Below, one piece after another: positions 31,831 to 43,879 of a DNA stretch of 64,000 nt. The position numbers and the translations under genes were made by a program. This DNA comes from Sipunculus nudus (lineage: Eukaryota; Annelida; Sipuncula; Golfingiida; Sipunculidae). Under the pieces are notes generated by a model. That model worked only from the letters and a program-made list of their open reading frames with translations, searched no databases and was not told the origin of the DNA. Every line of letters starts with the position of its first letter. The stretch's first letter is position 1. The DNA lies in contig CM049316.1 in assembly GCA_026874595.1 (NCBI GenBank), positions 34,853,339 through 34,917,338 on the forward strand, written 5' to 3'.

Positions 31831-33247
31831 GCATGAGCTGTTCAGGCTCCAACATAAATTCCATCCATGGATCAGTTAATGCTTAACTAAAGGGGATTTG
31901 TCAATAAGTCAGAAACACAATATATGCCGTCATGACAGCACCCGGAACTCGACGACACCGACTTTTCAGGGTTCCCTAAATTGACATTCAATAAAGTTTG
32001 GACGCCAACAATTTTTGAAAATTAATGGTTGCCTTGTTAATTCCGAGATGGTTGCCAATATGCTCACTTAATGTGGTAAATCAGACTCATTCATTATAGT
32101 TTGATGGTTATGTATGTACATGATTTTGACAGATGCTCTTTTTAGGTTCTACTGTTAATTTTATTAATTTATTATGCTCCATTTTCCTAATGCAGCTATT
32201 GTATCCTTACCAACGCACATCATCAACAGGCACCTCGTAGATTGATGTTACATTCACAAGATTTTAATTGATTACAGCTCCAAACAACATCAAGGTTTGT
32301 ATATTAAATTTTTACAGCTTAAGTCAGGGTGTTTTAACTGAAATAAACACCAAATCTTGCATAAACAGCATTCAGAACGACTAATTATCAAGGTAAATAA
32401 ATGGTGCATGGTATATCACCAAACCTGCTAGGCGATATATTTATTCTATATAATAAAAGGTATACCTTTTGTGGACAATATCAGTCAAATTACCAAATTA
32501 ATATTATTATTATTTTTAATTATAACTGTAATCATATTTGCATATGACTAACTGTTTTCATGCACCTGGAACTGTCATTCAAGTTATAAAGAAATGAACC
32601 TTGAATTCAGTCGCTTAATCAGTCATAGATCTCCAATTATAAATAATATTTATAACATACATTATGTCTTTATACTCTATCATATTTTTATTCTTAATTC
32701 TATAGTCGGCATAATAGCATGTACATGCTAGTGTTTTTAAGGTTCTCTCTCAAAACAGTATGAAGATGATTATATACTAATTAGCACTCTCACACATGAA
32801 AAAATTGCAGAATGCGTCTTTTTGAGAATTAAGGATATCACTACAATGGAAGGAGTGTAACAACTTAGCATTGTTGAGAAGCTGTAGTCAAGTTGTCATT
32901 ACATATGATCACTGAGAACAAATTGACATCTATAGCAAAACAACAGGTTGCTGTGTCATAGTCGCCGGCTCCCCCTGGTGGCCACATTCCTATAGAAAAC
33001 AACACGGATGTAATATGGTCCATGCATGATAAAATGACCAAGTCTGAAGTCCGTGCATTCAGACATCTCAGAGAAGAGTGGAGACAAACACATAAACCCA
33101 CGGACAGGACGATCAGACCATGTAAAGTGCAGACACAGGGTTACAAATGCAGTGAAATCAAAGACCCATGGAGTAAATTATCTACATATAATTTATTCAT
33201 AGTGTTACAGGTGCTCTATTGTGTGGCACGGGCGTAACTCGTGTTGT
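31831..33247. other. Unassigned A+T-rich DNA
   Basis: No gene was recognised. The 78- and 71-codon frames at 32865-33237 have no domain. One CTCF-like word at 32968-32985 is listed separately. Confidence 0.35.
32968..32985 (-). promoter_or_regulatory. CTCF-like binding word
   Basis: The reverse strand reads GTGGCCACCAGGGGGAGC, close to the vertebrate CTCF core (CCACYAGGKGGC). CTCF is present in bilaterians with a related core. A single 18-base word in 64 kb is weak evidence of function. Confidence 0.25.
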
Positions 33248-33450
33248 TGTTACATTCCGTACTGGTTGAACTCTCGTTGTAATGTAGGCTTTGAGTTTTC
33301 ATGCTTGGTCGTGGATCACGTGATTAGCCTGGTATGAGTAGACACACGGCTATGTCTTTCTAGAGAATTCCTGAAACGCATGTTTACTGAGTAGTAGGGT
33401 TCTTTGTGGACTGTTCGAGAAGTAGAAGGTTCCCGGCTTAGGGTGTGAAG

Positions 33451-33460
33451 GTATATAAAG
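33451..33460 (+). promoter_or_regulatory. TATA box of the putative LTR
   Basis: GTATATAAAG is followed about 25-30 bases later by AACCAGGGGGCAGACAGCAG, where transcription would begin in an LTR. Confidence 0.5.
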
Positions 33461-33806
33461 GGCTGTTTTTTTTAGAACCAGGGGGCAGACAGCAGAGCAG
33501 ATACCAGCGGACGCAGAAGCGTGTCAGATTCTAAGACCTTATCCGACGAATGCGGCAATTATAGATTTTTCAAGAACTTTCCTGGATTTTATACATTGGA
33601 CTTCAGTTTACATTCTGTGTTGTTGCAAGAACTTTCCACTGGACTGTCATTCTCCGAGAGCTTACATTCAAAGGACTTATTTTGGTGACACTCTTGGTAT
33701 CCAGGTATTGTACCTTTCTGTGTGATTGTATTGACTTGTTGCTATAGCGCTGTTTCACTGAGTAATTGTATTGTCCAGTGTATTGTATTGTTAAGGTTGT
33801 TTTAGG

Positions 33807-33812
33807 AATAAA
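33807..33812 (+). terminator. Polyadenylation signal of the putative LTR
   Basis: AATAAA within GGAATAAATTATAG. It is conserved in the related fragment at 44029-44034. Confidence 0.45.
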
Positions 33813-33969
33813 TTATAGTTATTTGTTAACAAAAAACCACTGACTTCTTTATTCATTTCCCTAGACATTTCCCGCTGCCTAGTGTTACAGAATCTGATTT
33901 TTTTTATCTCCATTACAAAATTTGTGTTCATCACGTATACGTGATCTGTTTATATTAGTTTCCCTAACA

Positions 33970-34567
33970 ATAGTAACTTTATCAGTTTACAATACTCAAT
34001 TTCCGTTTGCAAACAAAATATAATTGGATATTATGGACAAGGAAAAAAACGAAATGTTATACCTTGTGACCTCGATGAACTTAAAATGACCTTCACTTAC
34101 AAATGTCGCGATGGCATCCACCCACAGCTTTTTCAGCACCAAACACTGGACAGACCCCACATGGATGCCTTCTATTAACATGAAATGCCGTCAAAAATTA
34201 TTCTAGAGGACTTTTCAGAGTTTGGCTGGCCGACTATAACGTCTTCCATCGCTAGACGGTTGATCTAATAATAGTTTTCCCTTCTGCATAGACGGGCTGA
34301 AAGCGAGCCACTTGACTGGTTCTATTGTCTTGTGAGTGATTCATGCAATATTACGCTCAGGTGGTTCGCTGCAGCAGCAAGAAGGTCTCTGCTAAACTGA
34401 GCTTGAGATCTCTCTCCCAGGAACATGATTGAAGCGTGACTATGTAACATTCACAACATGATGGGCAAGTCCATTTAATCCATGAAAAAGGCTCTTTGTT
34501 ATAAATACATATATATACTTGATATGGTAAGAGAACATATTTCAAATACTCGTTTGATAAATGAATG

Positions 34568-34574
<7 letters not shown>
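33970..34574. other. Unassigned DNA
   Basis: No gene or repeat was recognised. Confidence 0.35.

Positions 34575-34605
<31 letters not shown>
34575..34605. repeat. (TA)n microsatellite
   Basis: About 15 TA units. The 122-codon reverse frame at 34357-34725 passes through this tract and is not judged to be a gene. Confidence 0.95.
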
Positions 34606-34610
<5 letters not shown>

Positions 34611-36556
34611 TAATAGATTTAATAAAGCTGATAACAGAGATATCCATCTTTATCGTTATTTTGAAACTGAACATAAGGAGTGGGACGATCATGTGACCAA
34701 TAAGTCCTGGAACAGAGGACAACATGCTATCAAATAAAAAAAAAGAAAAACCGGAAAGACTCGAGGCGAGTACCTCAGATTCCTAACATATTAAATTTTG
34801 TCTCTATTCATTCCTTCTAACACCAAACCATATAATATTAAAGGTAAAATCAATGACGTCCTGTTCATATGACTCAGAGACGCTGAAATCCCTCAAACAG
34901 ACATACTAGACCAGATTTTACTGAGCCAACGGTTTCGCTTCCTCAAGGGATATATCTCAGACAACTAAAGATAGGCTATGTCCGTGGCTCCGAGGGTTGA
35001 TTTTAAATATACAGCCTTATATGAAATAGATACTTGTTAATTGGAAACAGACGAAGCAGTCGCAATGCAGGACTGAACCTGGATAAAGGTAAAGCAAAGA
35101 AACCAGGACAGTCGGCATTACTAGTGGGATCAAGAACCATGGAGCTTGTTTGGTAACATCCGCTAGGATCTCATGTACCGGTAATATGTTGCAAGGGGTT
35201 CATCAATTTCCATGTCAATGAACAAAATGCCGCAAATGCAGTGCCAAATAAAAGCAACGAAAAAGCAGGGCGCATATAATGCCGTTTTTGTCGTGCGACG
35301 TTTATAAATCATTTCAACTGCAACATGGCGTCAGCAAGTAGGGACATCGCATATTGGCGCTATATTTCATGCAAATTTCCTTTATTCTTCGTTGTGCGAT
35401 CCTCGGACTTAGCGCAACTATCATGCTTTATGGCAGCCATTTATGGGAGCTTATGATTAAATAAAATAGCAAGACCTATAAATCCGACAAATGCCTTTCT
35501 CGGGTAGGCTGGACCCAAATTTGTCGTAGGATGTTATTGAAAATTCGTTAACTTCTCAAATAATTGCCCGATCCCCGCACTGTCGTAGGACAGGGATAAA
35601 ATTGCGTGGGAAACATATTAATCCGATAAATCCCACGAATTTACTAAAACAACACAGTCGATGAAAAATGCATTTGGTTTTCAGGACGCGTGGGCTTGTC
35701 AGTGGAAAGAATAGGCACGGATTTCTTAATTTAAATAAGAAAATAACAGAGTGATTGACTGAATGTTTCCTCGAATATAAAACCATAAATGTCTAAATGC
35801 TGTAGACTTGGAATTCACTTTGGTACCAAGACGTCGAATAGAACCAAAACAAGCAGCACGAGAATACAAGGATCATGAATATAATATCTAACACTGATGC
35901 TAAAACTTATACCAGTCAACTACTGTCACGCGTTGTTTGTTAACTCACATAATTTTATGATCGATTTATCAAGTATACACACACACACAATGTTCATATA
36001 AATACTTAATCTTATTTAATTATTAATACTTATTTTCAGTTATAAAGTTCCATTAACCTAAAAAATTTTTTATTGTAAATGTTGAAATTTTGTGAAGAAA
36101 GAACAATAGCTTAGCAAGATATTGTCTGTAATGTTACTGTTAAGAGTGTCAGACTTTGAACATTTCTAAAATAAATCTAAACAGTATAGCATTTTCAAAA
36201 ATTATTTTAACCTAAAAATAGCAAATATAATTCAACGAGAATTTTTCACTTTCAATATTCTTGTTTTTAAGTACTTAATCGCCTCATATCAGACTATCTT
36301 TATTATTTTTAACTTCCAACTGGCTCCAGTTTGAAATTTATTGATGCAAAAATATTTATCTACCAAAGACCTGTATTATGGAATTCATTATCAAAACCTT
36401 CACACAAAATGGATGCTGTTACCTTTGACAGTATCAGTGACATATACTGATGAACCCATTTCAGTTCTTTTATATATGTTCTGACCATCTATTACTTTAA
36501 AAATTTCAATAAGGTTACAACACTAATTGATGCATGTATTTTCTGTTGTTCCAATA

Positions 36557-36561
<5 letters not shown>
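34606..36561. other. Unassigned DNA
   Basis: No gene is seen. A piece at 34940-35062 is related to 50208-50320 (listed separately). A small inverted pair CGTGGGA/TCCCACG lies at about 35604 and 35631. Confidence 0.35.
34940..35062 (+). repeat. Short dispersed repeat shared with 50208-50320
   Basis: 'GCCTTATATGAAATAGATAC' then TTGTTAATTGGAAACAGACGA matches 'GCCTTACGAAATAGATAC' then CTGTTAATAGGACACGGGCGA. Weaker matches lie upstream (GGATATATCTCAGACAACTAAAG against AGATATATGTGGGGAAAGTAAAG). It is an old repeat of unknown type. Confidence 0.45.

Positions 36562-36630
<69 letters not shown>
36562..36630. repeat. (TA)n microsatellite, long
   Basis: About 34 uninterrupted TA units. Confidence 0.97.
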
Positions 36631-36632
<2 letters not shown>

Positions 36633-36855
36633 GGCCCCATGGTTAACATAATTAACAACGGATGCCATACATAATAATAATAAACAATCATAATAACAAA
36701 TCAGGATCTAACAATATCGTATGTTTATAGTTAAAGACAATTTAACTGCAACTTATGGTTAAACAAGTTTAAGTATGTTTGCTTCCTATTAGGGCTTTGT
36801 GGAAGATATTTATCTAAATAATTTTATACATAGACATCTTTTTTTATGCCACTTC

Positions 36856-36859
<4 letters not shown>

Positions 36860-36910
<51 letters not shown>

Positions 36911-36915
36911 ATATA
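36860..36915. repeat. (TA)n microsatellite
   Basis: About 28 TA units with one TTT interruption. Confidence 0.95.
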
Positions 36916-37241
36916 ATGAATATAATACATTAAGGTTCAATACATCATAGTGAAAGTGCTCTACCGTACAGGGGAGCATTTATAATATTATACTATGTGT
37001 ATAGATAGCTTGATTTCATAATGTACTAAGGTACTGTTTCGTGAGTTCAGCTTACCAGCCGGCCCACTCCTCAGGTACACACCTTCATTTGTGAATGAAG
37101 ATTCTAACAACATTCACCTAAGGATCGGGTCACATTTTGTTAAACAGTCTGTGGTGATTTTACAGTATTGTTTTTCTTAATTGTTATTACGCTCTGGCCT
37201 TGTCTGAGAGCCTAAGAGCGATTTACGTCGGAGGGCAACTG

Positions 37242-37246
<5 letters not shown>

Positions 37247-37308
<62 letters not shown>
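37247..37308. repeat. (TA)n microsatellite
   Basis: About 31 TA units, the third such tract within about 750 bp. Confidence 0.97.
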
Positions 37309-37312
<4 letters not shown>

Positions 37313-37929
37313 CATGAATTGCTAAAAGATAGAGAACAGTCTGTTCCCAAATACCGGGCTGCGCCCCCCTCTGTTCTCAAATCCTGGATGCCCCATTGTG
37401 ATTACCCCAAAGTTGGACCGTCTTATGTTTCGTGATACGTCTTGCCATAACGGGCAATGCTGGGGCTTATAATATATCCGCAGTTAACAATGCAACGGAA
37501 ATACTCGGGCAGAGTACAACATTCCTACCTATACTCAAATAAATGTGGCAACGATCTCAAATAGATCAATCAATACATTTCTAAGATTTTTAAATGCAAA
37601 CTTTGAACGCAAGATGGTAAACAAACTTTTAATAACCGGACAGACATATAATAATAAATATAACTACATAACTAAACCATTGAGCTTTGTTATCATGAGA
37701 AAAGAAAATAGAACTAGTAGAATGTAATCTGAAAATCTGAATTAGCCAATCAACACCCAGACGTTATCAGTACCAGCCGTAGCTGACTGGATTTCCCTGA
37801 TGCAACTTATTGTAGATCGACCTGGAAAAAAACAAAAGATCAAACGGCAAAGCCAGACAGGGCGGCAGATCATTTACGAAAACTAAGTAAAGGCCAAGAG
37901 AGCTGAAAACCACGTGAAAAAAAATTCTA
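37309..37929. other. Unassigned DNA
   Basis: No gene was recognised. A 60-codon frame at 37545-37727 has no domain. Confidence 0.35.
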
Positions 37930-38705
37930 CACATGACCCATTTGTCATGACTTCAAAAGTCTGTAATGTTAATATCTTAGCGTGCTGAAACACAGACAAA
38001 AACAGGCATTACTCGCAAAAAATAGGTCACAGTGACCTACATTTTTGGTATGCATGGAAACTTACTAAGGCCGTACCTTGATTTTAAGTAAAAGGTTTCT
38101 AGAATAAGCGGTTACGATATGTGCCTTGTTATCAACTGCCCAGCCGCAATTTCTGAGTGCAAAATAAACAATAAAAAATTGCGTAAAATTAAAAAGAAAA
38201 GTAGATGGCGCCACCAGTCTTTAAAAGCAGAAAGGACTTTTCCTGGTCAATAATTCTGCCAAATGTCAGAAAGATACATGCAATTATTACTGAGATATTT
38301 TATTTAAAGTATGAATTTCATACATCAACAGCTGAATATATTAAAATTTAGCAAGTGTCCGCAACAGTTCTAAAGATCTGGCTGGGACGATTTTCTTCAT
38401 TTTTTGCATGGTATAAATGTTATATGTTCAGTTGATGCACAATGTTTAAGCTCTAGGGTTGAGTGAAAAATTTTTGTTTTGCATCCCAGAACACTAACAC
38501 AAGTCACAAGGTGATTTTCAAATTGCTAAAATCAGAAAATAATGCACGAAACTCGCAGATTTATAGGTCACAATGACTTACATTTTGTTAAGCAAGAAGA
38601 TTTACCAAGGACCTCCTTTGATGTCAAGTAAGACGTTTCTAGGTCCAATTGTTACGATTTGTGCCTTGTTAACGGATGGCCGGCCGGACAGATGGACAAA
38701 GTATA
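37930..38705 (-). mobile_element. Short, diverged type-A element
   Basis: The left side has a degenerate terminal palindrome (ACATGACCCATTTGTCATGAC), comparable on the other strand to the composite element's end at 48660-48680 (TCATGACCCATGGGTCACTT). It then has type-A phrases: AGGTCACAGTGACCTACAT, GCGGTTACGATATGTGCC, ATGGCGCCACCAGTCT (38206) and TTGTTACGATTTGTGCC, ending TTAACGGATGGCCGGCCGGACAGATGG at the microsatellite position. There are about one and a half monomers. The final hairpin has been lost or replaced by TATAATATTTTA. Confidence 0.7.
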
Positions 38706-39645
38706 ATATTTTATTTGTATAATATTTTGCCTATGGTGCTTTAATGGGGATATTACATTCGTAGAGGGTAGAGTGTCGGTCCACAGGCGCTTGAATCCCT
38801 CTTACCATGATAAATATGGATTGTCAATAAATGACCATTAACAAAAATAATATTCGTTAAAATAAAGATGTAGAACAAAAATTTAGATTATACTTATGCT
38901 AGATAAAAAAAATGCACATAATAAAGTATAATATATTATAATGTGACAAAAATAAATAAATTAGCTAAAATCACCAACCAGCTGTCAGTAGCCTTCTGAT
39001 AGAAAGAGGGACGTATTCACGTCAATAGGTCTGGAATCGGGTCAGTATATTTGATTATGTCCAAATCTTTTCCCGCCACACCAGATTCATCACGTTTAAA
39101 GGAATTCAAGCGCCCGTGGTCGGTCTGAGGCCAGCAGACATCACCTTACAAATCGGTTCATAATAATGTTTATTAAAAGTCCTGGCATGTTATCAGTACA
39201 ATCATAGCATTTCTTTTCACTCCAGCAGACATGTACAGGGCCTACCTTGTTGTAAAATTCGTTCCACAACCTTATGGGCTCTATGACGTCACAATGGTAA
39301 CATGACATGTTTTGTTCCCGGCGCGGGTTCATTGTCAGTAAATGTCGATTTCATTGTCGAATGCAACAACATGACTGATACCGCTCTGCTTATACGATCT
39401 TCTTCTCTTCCATGATAGTGCATTTTTTGCATTCATTTTTTAGATTAACGTATTACAAAAAAAATATATATATATATTTCGCTTCGATCTCTATCTAATT
39501 TATTGTGTGAAGCGTGAGTCATAATCTGACGACAAAACTTAACTATGTCTCTTTCTTTGGGGCATAAAATCATATATACAAATGATAAGTCATATTGTGA
39601 GTTTAGCACTTCGTAACAACGGTAGGTTGCCGATCTGTTGATTTG
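38706..39645. other. Unassigned DNA
   Basis: A reverse-strand 63-codon frame (39332-39141) has an AACAAG|GTAGGC donor-like site at about 39246-39244 but no supporting acceptor or homology. Nothing else was seen. Confidence 0.3.
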
Positions 39646-39972
39646 TTAACGGAACGGAAAAACATATTCTGTCAAAAATATTTATTCGAGTCAGCCGGCG
39701 GGAACTCCTTGTCACATGCCCTAAATCGGCCGGCGAGACTAGGTAAATTTTATAATACAGAACCGACAACAAGGTTGTTGAACTTTCATGTCATGTTTGA
39801 GACCATGGTGTTATCAACATGTTTGTTTTGTTCAGTCACTGTTTCTTCCACATCTTGCACCCGAAGGCTAATAGTTAAAGATATAGGTCATGTTTTGCGC
39901 AGTCAATAACAATGAAGTGGCTTATCTGTCATGTTTACTGCAAGGATTTTTATATTTTTGTCAACATGTGTA
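39646..39972 (+). repeat. Dispersed repeat shared with 52862-53190, copy 1
   Basis: Ordered matches to the second copy: CAAAAATATTTATTCGAG, AGCCGGCGGG, ACTAGGTAAATTTTATA, 'GACAACAAGGTTGTTGAACT', 'TCATGTTTGAG', 'CCCGAAGGC', 'AGTCAATAACAATGAAGTGG' and CTTATCTGTCATGTTTACTG, then GCAAGGA. The repeat is about 330 bp with moderate identity. Frames on both strands (39590-39909) do not match each other in the two copies, so protein coding is not supported. Confidence 0.7.
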
Positions 39973-41089
39973 TATATTTTCCTTTATGTATAAGCACAGT
40001 TTTTTATCGGTAGGACAGGTGGGCATCCACCCCCTTCCCATTTAAGGAGGGGGGTTGGGCAAAGGGCTATAAAATGCAAAGATTATTCTTCTCCGAAGGA
40101 AGACAAATATTTCGAGCATGTTAAAAGAAAAATTTCTTTATCAATCTTTACGATATCTAGTGATTTATTCTGCCCTTCACAAGAAACTTTATCTAAGCTT
40201 CGCCATGTTTAATCAGAGACTGGTCTAAATAAAAAAAAAATATTGATTATATTCTCGTAAGATTCCTAAAACAAAAAACCTGATCAAAAGGACCCGGGCA
40301 ATGAAGGCGGGTTTACAGAGACCCATTCCGCTACAAGGCCTGTAGGATATAAGTTCTTAAACGGTTTATCAGAATGTTAAAAATCGCCAATCACACTCGG
40401 TATAGTCTGCATAATATACGTGTGGGAATATGAGGGGGTCTGCTTAAACGGCCGCCGATGTTGACACGAAAGGTCTTGCCTTGGTGCTAGGCTACATTCC
40501 GGGGAACCCGGGCTCCATACGAATTCTAAAAAATTAGAGACATATATGCAGCTAAAACCATGTTCATTCCATCTATTTATCCTTAATTGACTCCATACAT
40601 ATGGAGCGCCCTGGGCATGAAATATATGATAGAGCAGCCTCATATCAAGAAGCTAAGAGCAAGAAGACCGTCACTGCCAGAGCCATATTGCCAAGGCATA
40701 AACTTGGGTCACCCGTGACCAGAACTGTGACCTGACCTCTTTGGTACTTAAACAATTTTTGTTGTTAATAAATCTATTCCAAAACGTCTTAGTTCATGAA
40801 TAATGCTTAACAGTTGATGAAAATATGTTGCTACAATATGTGCAGTATACATTACCGTTTAAGTTTGTAAAAAGAAATTAATATATTTGATTACAGAGTT
40901 TAGTTCCATTTCTGAGTTTGATATGAAATATTATAAAACAAATAAATAACACAATACCTCGTTCTTTTAAACCCTCAGTGAAATAATTAATTGTAATATT
41001 TTTTAATTGTGAAACACAGACAATAAAAGGTACAAATGTGCGTGTTTATGTATATATGTATAAATATATGAATAGATATATACATATAT
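39973..41089. other. Unassigned DNA
   Basis: No gene or repeat was recognised. An 88-codon reverse frame at 40377-40643 has no domain. Confidence 0.35.
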
Positions 41090-42345
41090 TAAACAAGTTG
41101 TATTGCCCTACAAATCGGATTAATCCCCCCAACTTGAAGATATTGACGCCACTGCTGTAAAGAGGCACAAATCGCAACCGCTTGACCCAGATCTCATTAA
41201 GATCTCCTTGGAAACCTGAAATTAGGTCACTACGACCTATATTCTCCGAGCTATTGGGCTTAAAAGTATCCCCAGGATAATTAACGATTTGATACAAAAC
41301 TCGATTTGATATAAAAACAAATCCACTAAGTGCCATAATTCTTCTCATGCATATTGATCACGGGGTGTTTTATCAGTTCTTGAAGACGGTTGGCGTCACC
41401 TGTATTTTATCTAATATTACCCATTTTTTCTATTTATTTTCAGACCTTCAAATACCAAAAATCCAGATGATAACAGAGCAAAAACTGTAACCGTTAGACC
41501 TAACTAAACAGCCATGGAGGTCCTCAGCAAATCTGCTTGGAAACCTGAATTTAGGTCATACTAACCTATATTCTGCAAGCTACTGACAGAAAACATGATT
41601 TTGAGCACCCAGAGAGTCAGACGGGCCACACATTGTATGCATTTGATCGGGAACCTTCAATTGTGAAATCCAGGGAGGTCCTGGATAAATGTTTTTATAG
41701 AGACATGAAATTTGGTCACTGTGATCTCAATTTGCGAGCTATAGGGGATAAAATGATTTGAACACCCTGAAAGTCAGATGGGCTCAAATTGTATCCTTTA
41801 GGCCTATAATCTTCTAACGCAACACCCAGGGATATTCTGGGAAAATATTTTTGGAAACCTGAAACTAGGTCACGATGATCTATATTCTGCAAGTGACTAG
41901 CCAAAAAAACATGCTTTGAGCACCCAGATAGTCAGAAAGTGCACAGATTCTATCTGTTAGACCTAGAAAATTCTAACTGTACATCGGGAGAGGTCCTATA
42001 GGCAAATCTTATCTGAAACCTAAAATTAGATCATGGTGAGGTACTATGCAAAAACATATTGTTTAATACCCAGAGAGGAAGACGGGGCATGAACTATAAC
42101 CATTGAGCCTAGAATCTTCTGTTGTGACCTTCAGGGACACCTTGGAAATAGGTCCTTGGTAATATGAAATTAGTTCACCATGACCTCTATTTTGTGAGCT
42201 ATAGGAAAAAAAACATGATTTGAGAACCCTGAATATCAGATGCGCACACAATGTATCCGTTAGCTCTAGGGTCTTCCAATGTAATATCCTGGGTAGTCTT
42301 TGGCAAACGTTCATTGAAACCTGAACTTCTTTAAGAAATTGTCAA
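41090..42345 (+). repeat. Diverged type-A array with shortened units
   Basis: Type-A phrases recur in forward order: GGCACAAATCGCAACCGCTTGACC, 'GGAAACCTGAAATTAGGTCA', 'GGGCTTAAAAGTATCCCCAG', TTGATACAAAACTC, GTTGGCGTCACCTGTATTTT and GACCTTCAAATACC. After about 41450 only the gttaac-to-AGGTCACTRTGACCT half is kept, repeated about every 150-190 bp to about 42345. No terminal hairpin or microsatellite is seen. Reverse frames with residues like RDLVSGFQ are the same repeat-borne frame seen in other A arrays. Confidence 0.75.
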
Positions 42346-43343
42346 AAAAAGAACAGCTGTTTACTAACAGCTTGCAATTTAACAAGCTTATCCATCGCAT
42401 ATGTCCTCAGGAAAAGTACCCAAAGATTGTTCATATGTACCGAGAGTAAGCTAGACATATTCTACAAATAAGGCAGCCGAATAGGTGGCTTTAAGTATCA
42501 TTTATGAATTTTTGGTAAATTTCTTTCTGATAAATGGTTCCGTGAGAAATAAAGCAAACAACCACTCATACATTGATCTCTACTTGTGATTCTTATATAA
42601 ATCATTTATGGGTAAATATCAGTTAGGCACTTTTTATAACTTTAGGGAATGGTTGGGGATACATATGTTGTTTTTACGGTAACAATGCCCAAACACTCCT
42701 CAGGTTGACAATGTACAGCCAATTAACCGAATTACTCCAATGTGCCTCATTACCTTTTTCAATAGAAGCATGATATAAAAAATGAATGTTTAAAATCTAA
42801 ATTTTGTGCTAAATGAAGTACTTAAATTGCTTCGTTCACTCTGGTTCTACTCCATAAGCCTGCTCAGTTTAGTGGTTCACGTTAATCACACAAGTCATTG
42901 TTGGGTTATTATTTCATGAATCGGCAATAATTCTATCATTGAAATAGATGCAGTTAATACAATTAAAGTTGCACTTCTTCATAACGATTACGGTAATGAC
43001 AATATTCGATTATTAGAACATCTACCCCTTCTAATATTGCTTTAATTCTAAACTTCCTATTTCCTTGTGACTAAACTTTTATTTTATTATATAAGAATGC
43101 TTCAAATCAAATATTATCCTGGCTTGACAAAATATAAGGTAGATTTCGAAGGATTTGGGAGCTAATTTTTTTCACTCCCTGTAATAGTTATGGGAAATCT
43201 TAACCTTGTCAAACATTAACCTGAAATACGCAAATTATAGCACTGACGTTTAAAAAGAGATCGGGACTGCTATTAAAACTATTCTAATGGCCTGTGAGAT
43301 ATCTAATTATTAATCTTATTAATCTCTAATTTTACATAAGAGA
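42346..43343. other. Unassigned A+T-rich DNA
   Basis: Nothing supported is seen here. Confidence 0.35.
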
Positions 43344-43471
43344 GTTCATGGAGCTGTCAGAGAGATTAGTAATGACGAGTTTTGCGCTGTAAGGCTCGGT
43401 GACGAGTTTTGCGCTGTAAGGCTCGGTGAAAATGCAAATATTCTCGTCACTTTTGACAGCGCCTCATGAAC
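43344..43471. mobile_element. Small foldback element (128 bp) with a 27-bp tandem core
   Basis: GTTCATGGAGCTGTCAGAG at the left pairs with TTTGACAGCGCCTCATGAAC at the right, and further in GACGAG pairs with CTCGTC. Between them is a perfect 27-bp tandem duplication, TGACGAGTTTTGCGC to GGCTCGG (43373-43399 and 43400-43426). No flanking duplication is clear. Confidence 0.65.
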
Positions 43472-43879
43472 TACAGGGACGCAGTCACTTAAAATAAACT
43501 AGACGAATCGTGAGATATGTTTGTGTACTTCCTAACAACACCTACCATGTGCAAGAAAAATCCCGTGTAACTCGGCATATTGCCAAATCACACTCTATGT
43601 TTTTTTTATCTCTGTGTGCATGAATACAGACGCGTATGTCTCAAAGGGGTTTCTCGACGAAAGCTTACTTTTACGCGCCACAGGTATTGACTTGTTCCAC
43701 AGGTTAAACTTTAGTTTGTATGTTCACATGTATTTTATTATGTTAGTTGTCATAGGGTGACAAAAAAGCGGACCGAACTGTCTCGCCAGTGAAGCTTGCT
43801 TTGCTGCGCCACCGTCATGGTTTCGAATCTGAGATCAGACCAGTATCGAACCTTTATAAATTTGTCTTCCTAACAATAT
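43472..43879. other. Unassigned DNA
   Basis: A 65-codon frame at 43789-43986 overlaps the LTR fragment and is not supported as a gene. Confidence 0.35.

Larger units (their letters stand above)
33248..33969 (+). mobile_element. Probable solo LTR of a retrotransposon (722 bp)
   Basis: It starts TGTTACATTCCG and ends TTCCCTAACA, giving inverted TGTTA/TAACA ends. In order there is an upstream U3-like part with an ATCACGTGAT palindrome (33315), a TATA box GTATATAAAG (33451-33460), a CAGACAGCAGAGCAG leader typical of a transcript start, and an AATAAA (33807-33812) about 355 bp downstream. The 3' portion (about 33660-33969) is shared with 43880-44188 in the same order, including the end TTTCCCTAACA/TTCCGTAACA. 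No primer-binding site, gag or pol frame follows, and no matching 5-bp flanks were found, so a solo LTR is inferred. The exact left end is the least certain part. Confidence 0.6.

Noticed and set aside
39246-39332. Reverse-strand exon with residues CDVIEPIRLWNEFYNK before a GTAGGC donor
   Set aside because: There is no good acceptor, no neighbouring exon and no recognised homology. The composition is ordinary, so a chance frame is likely.
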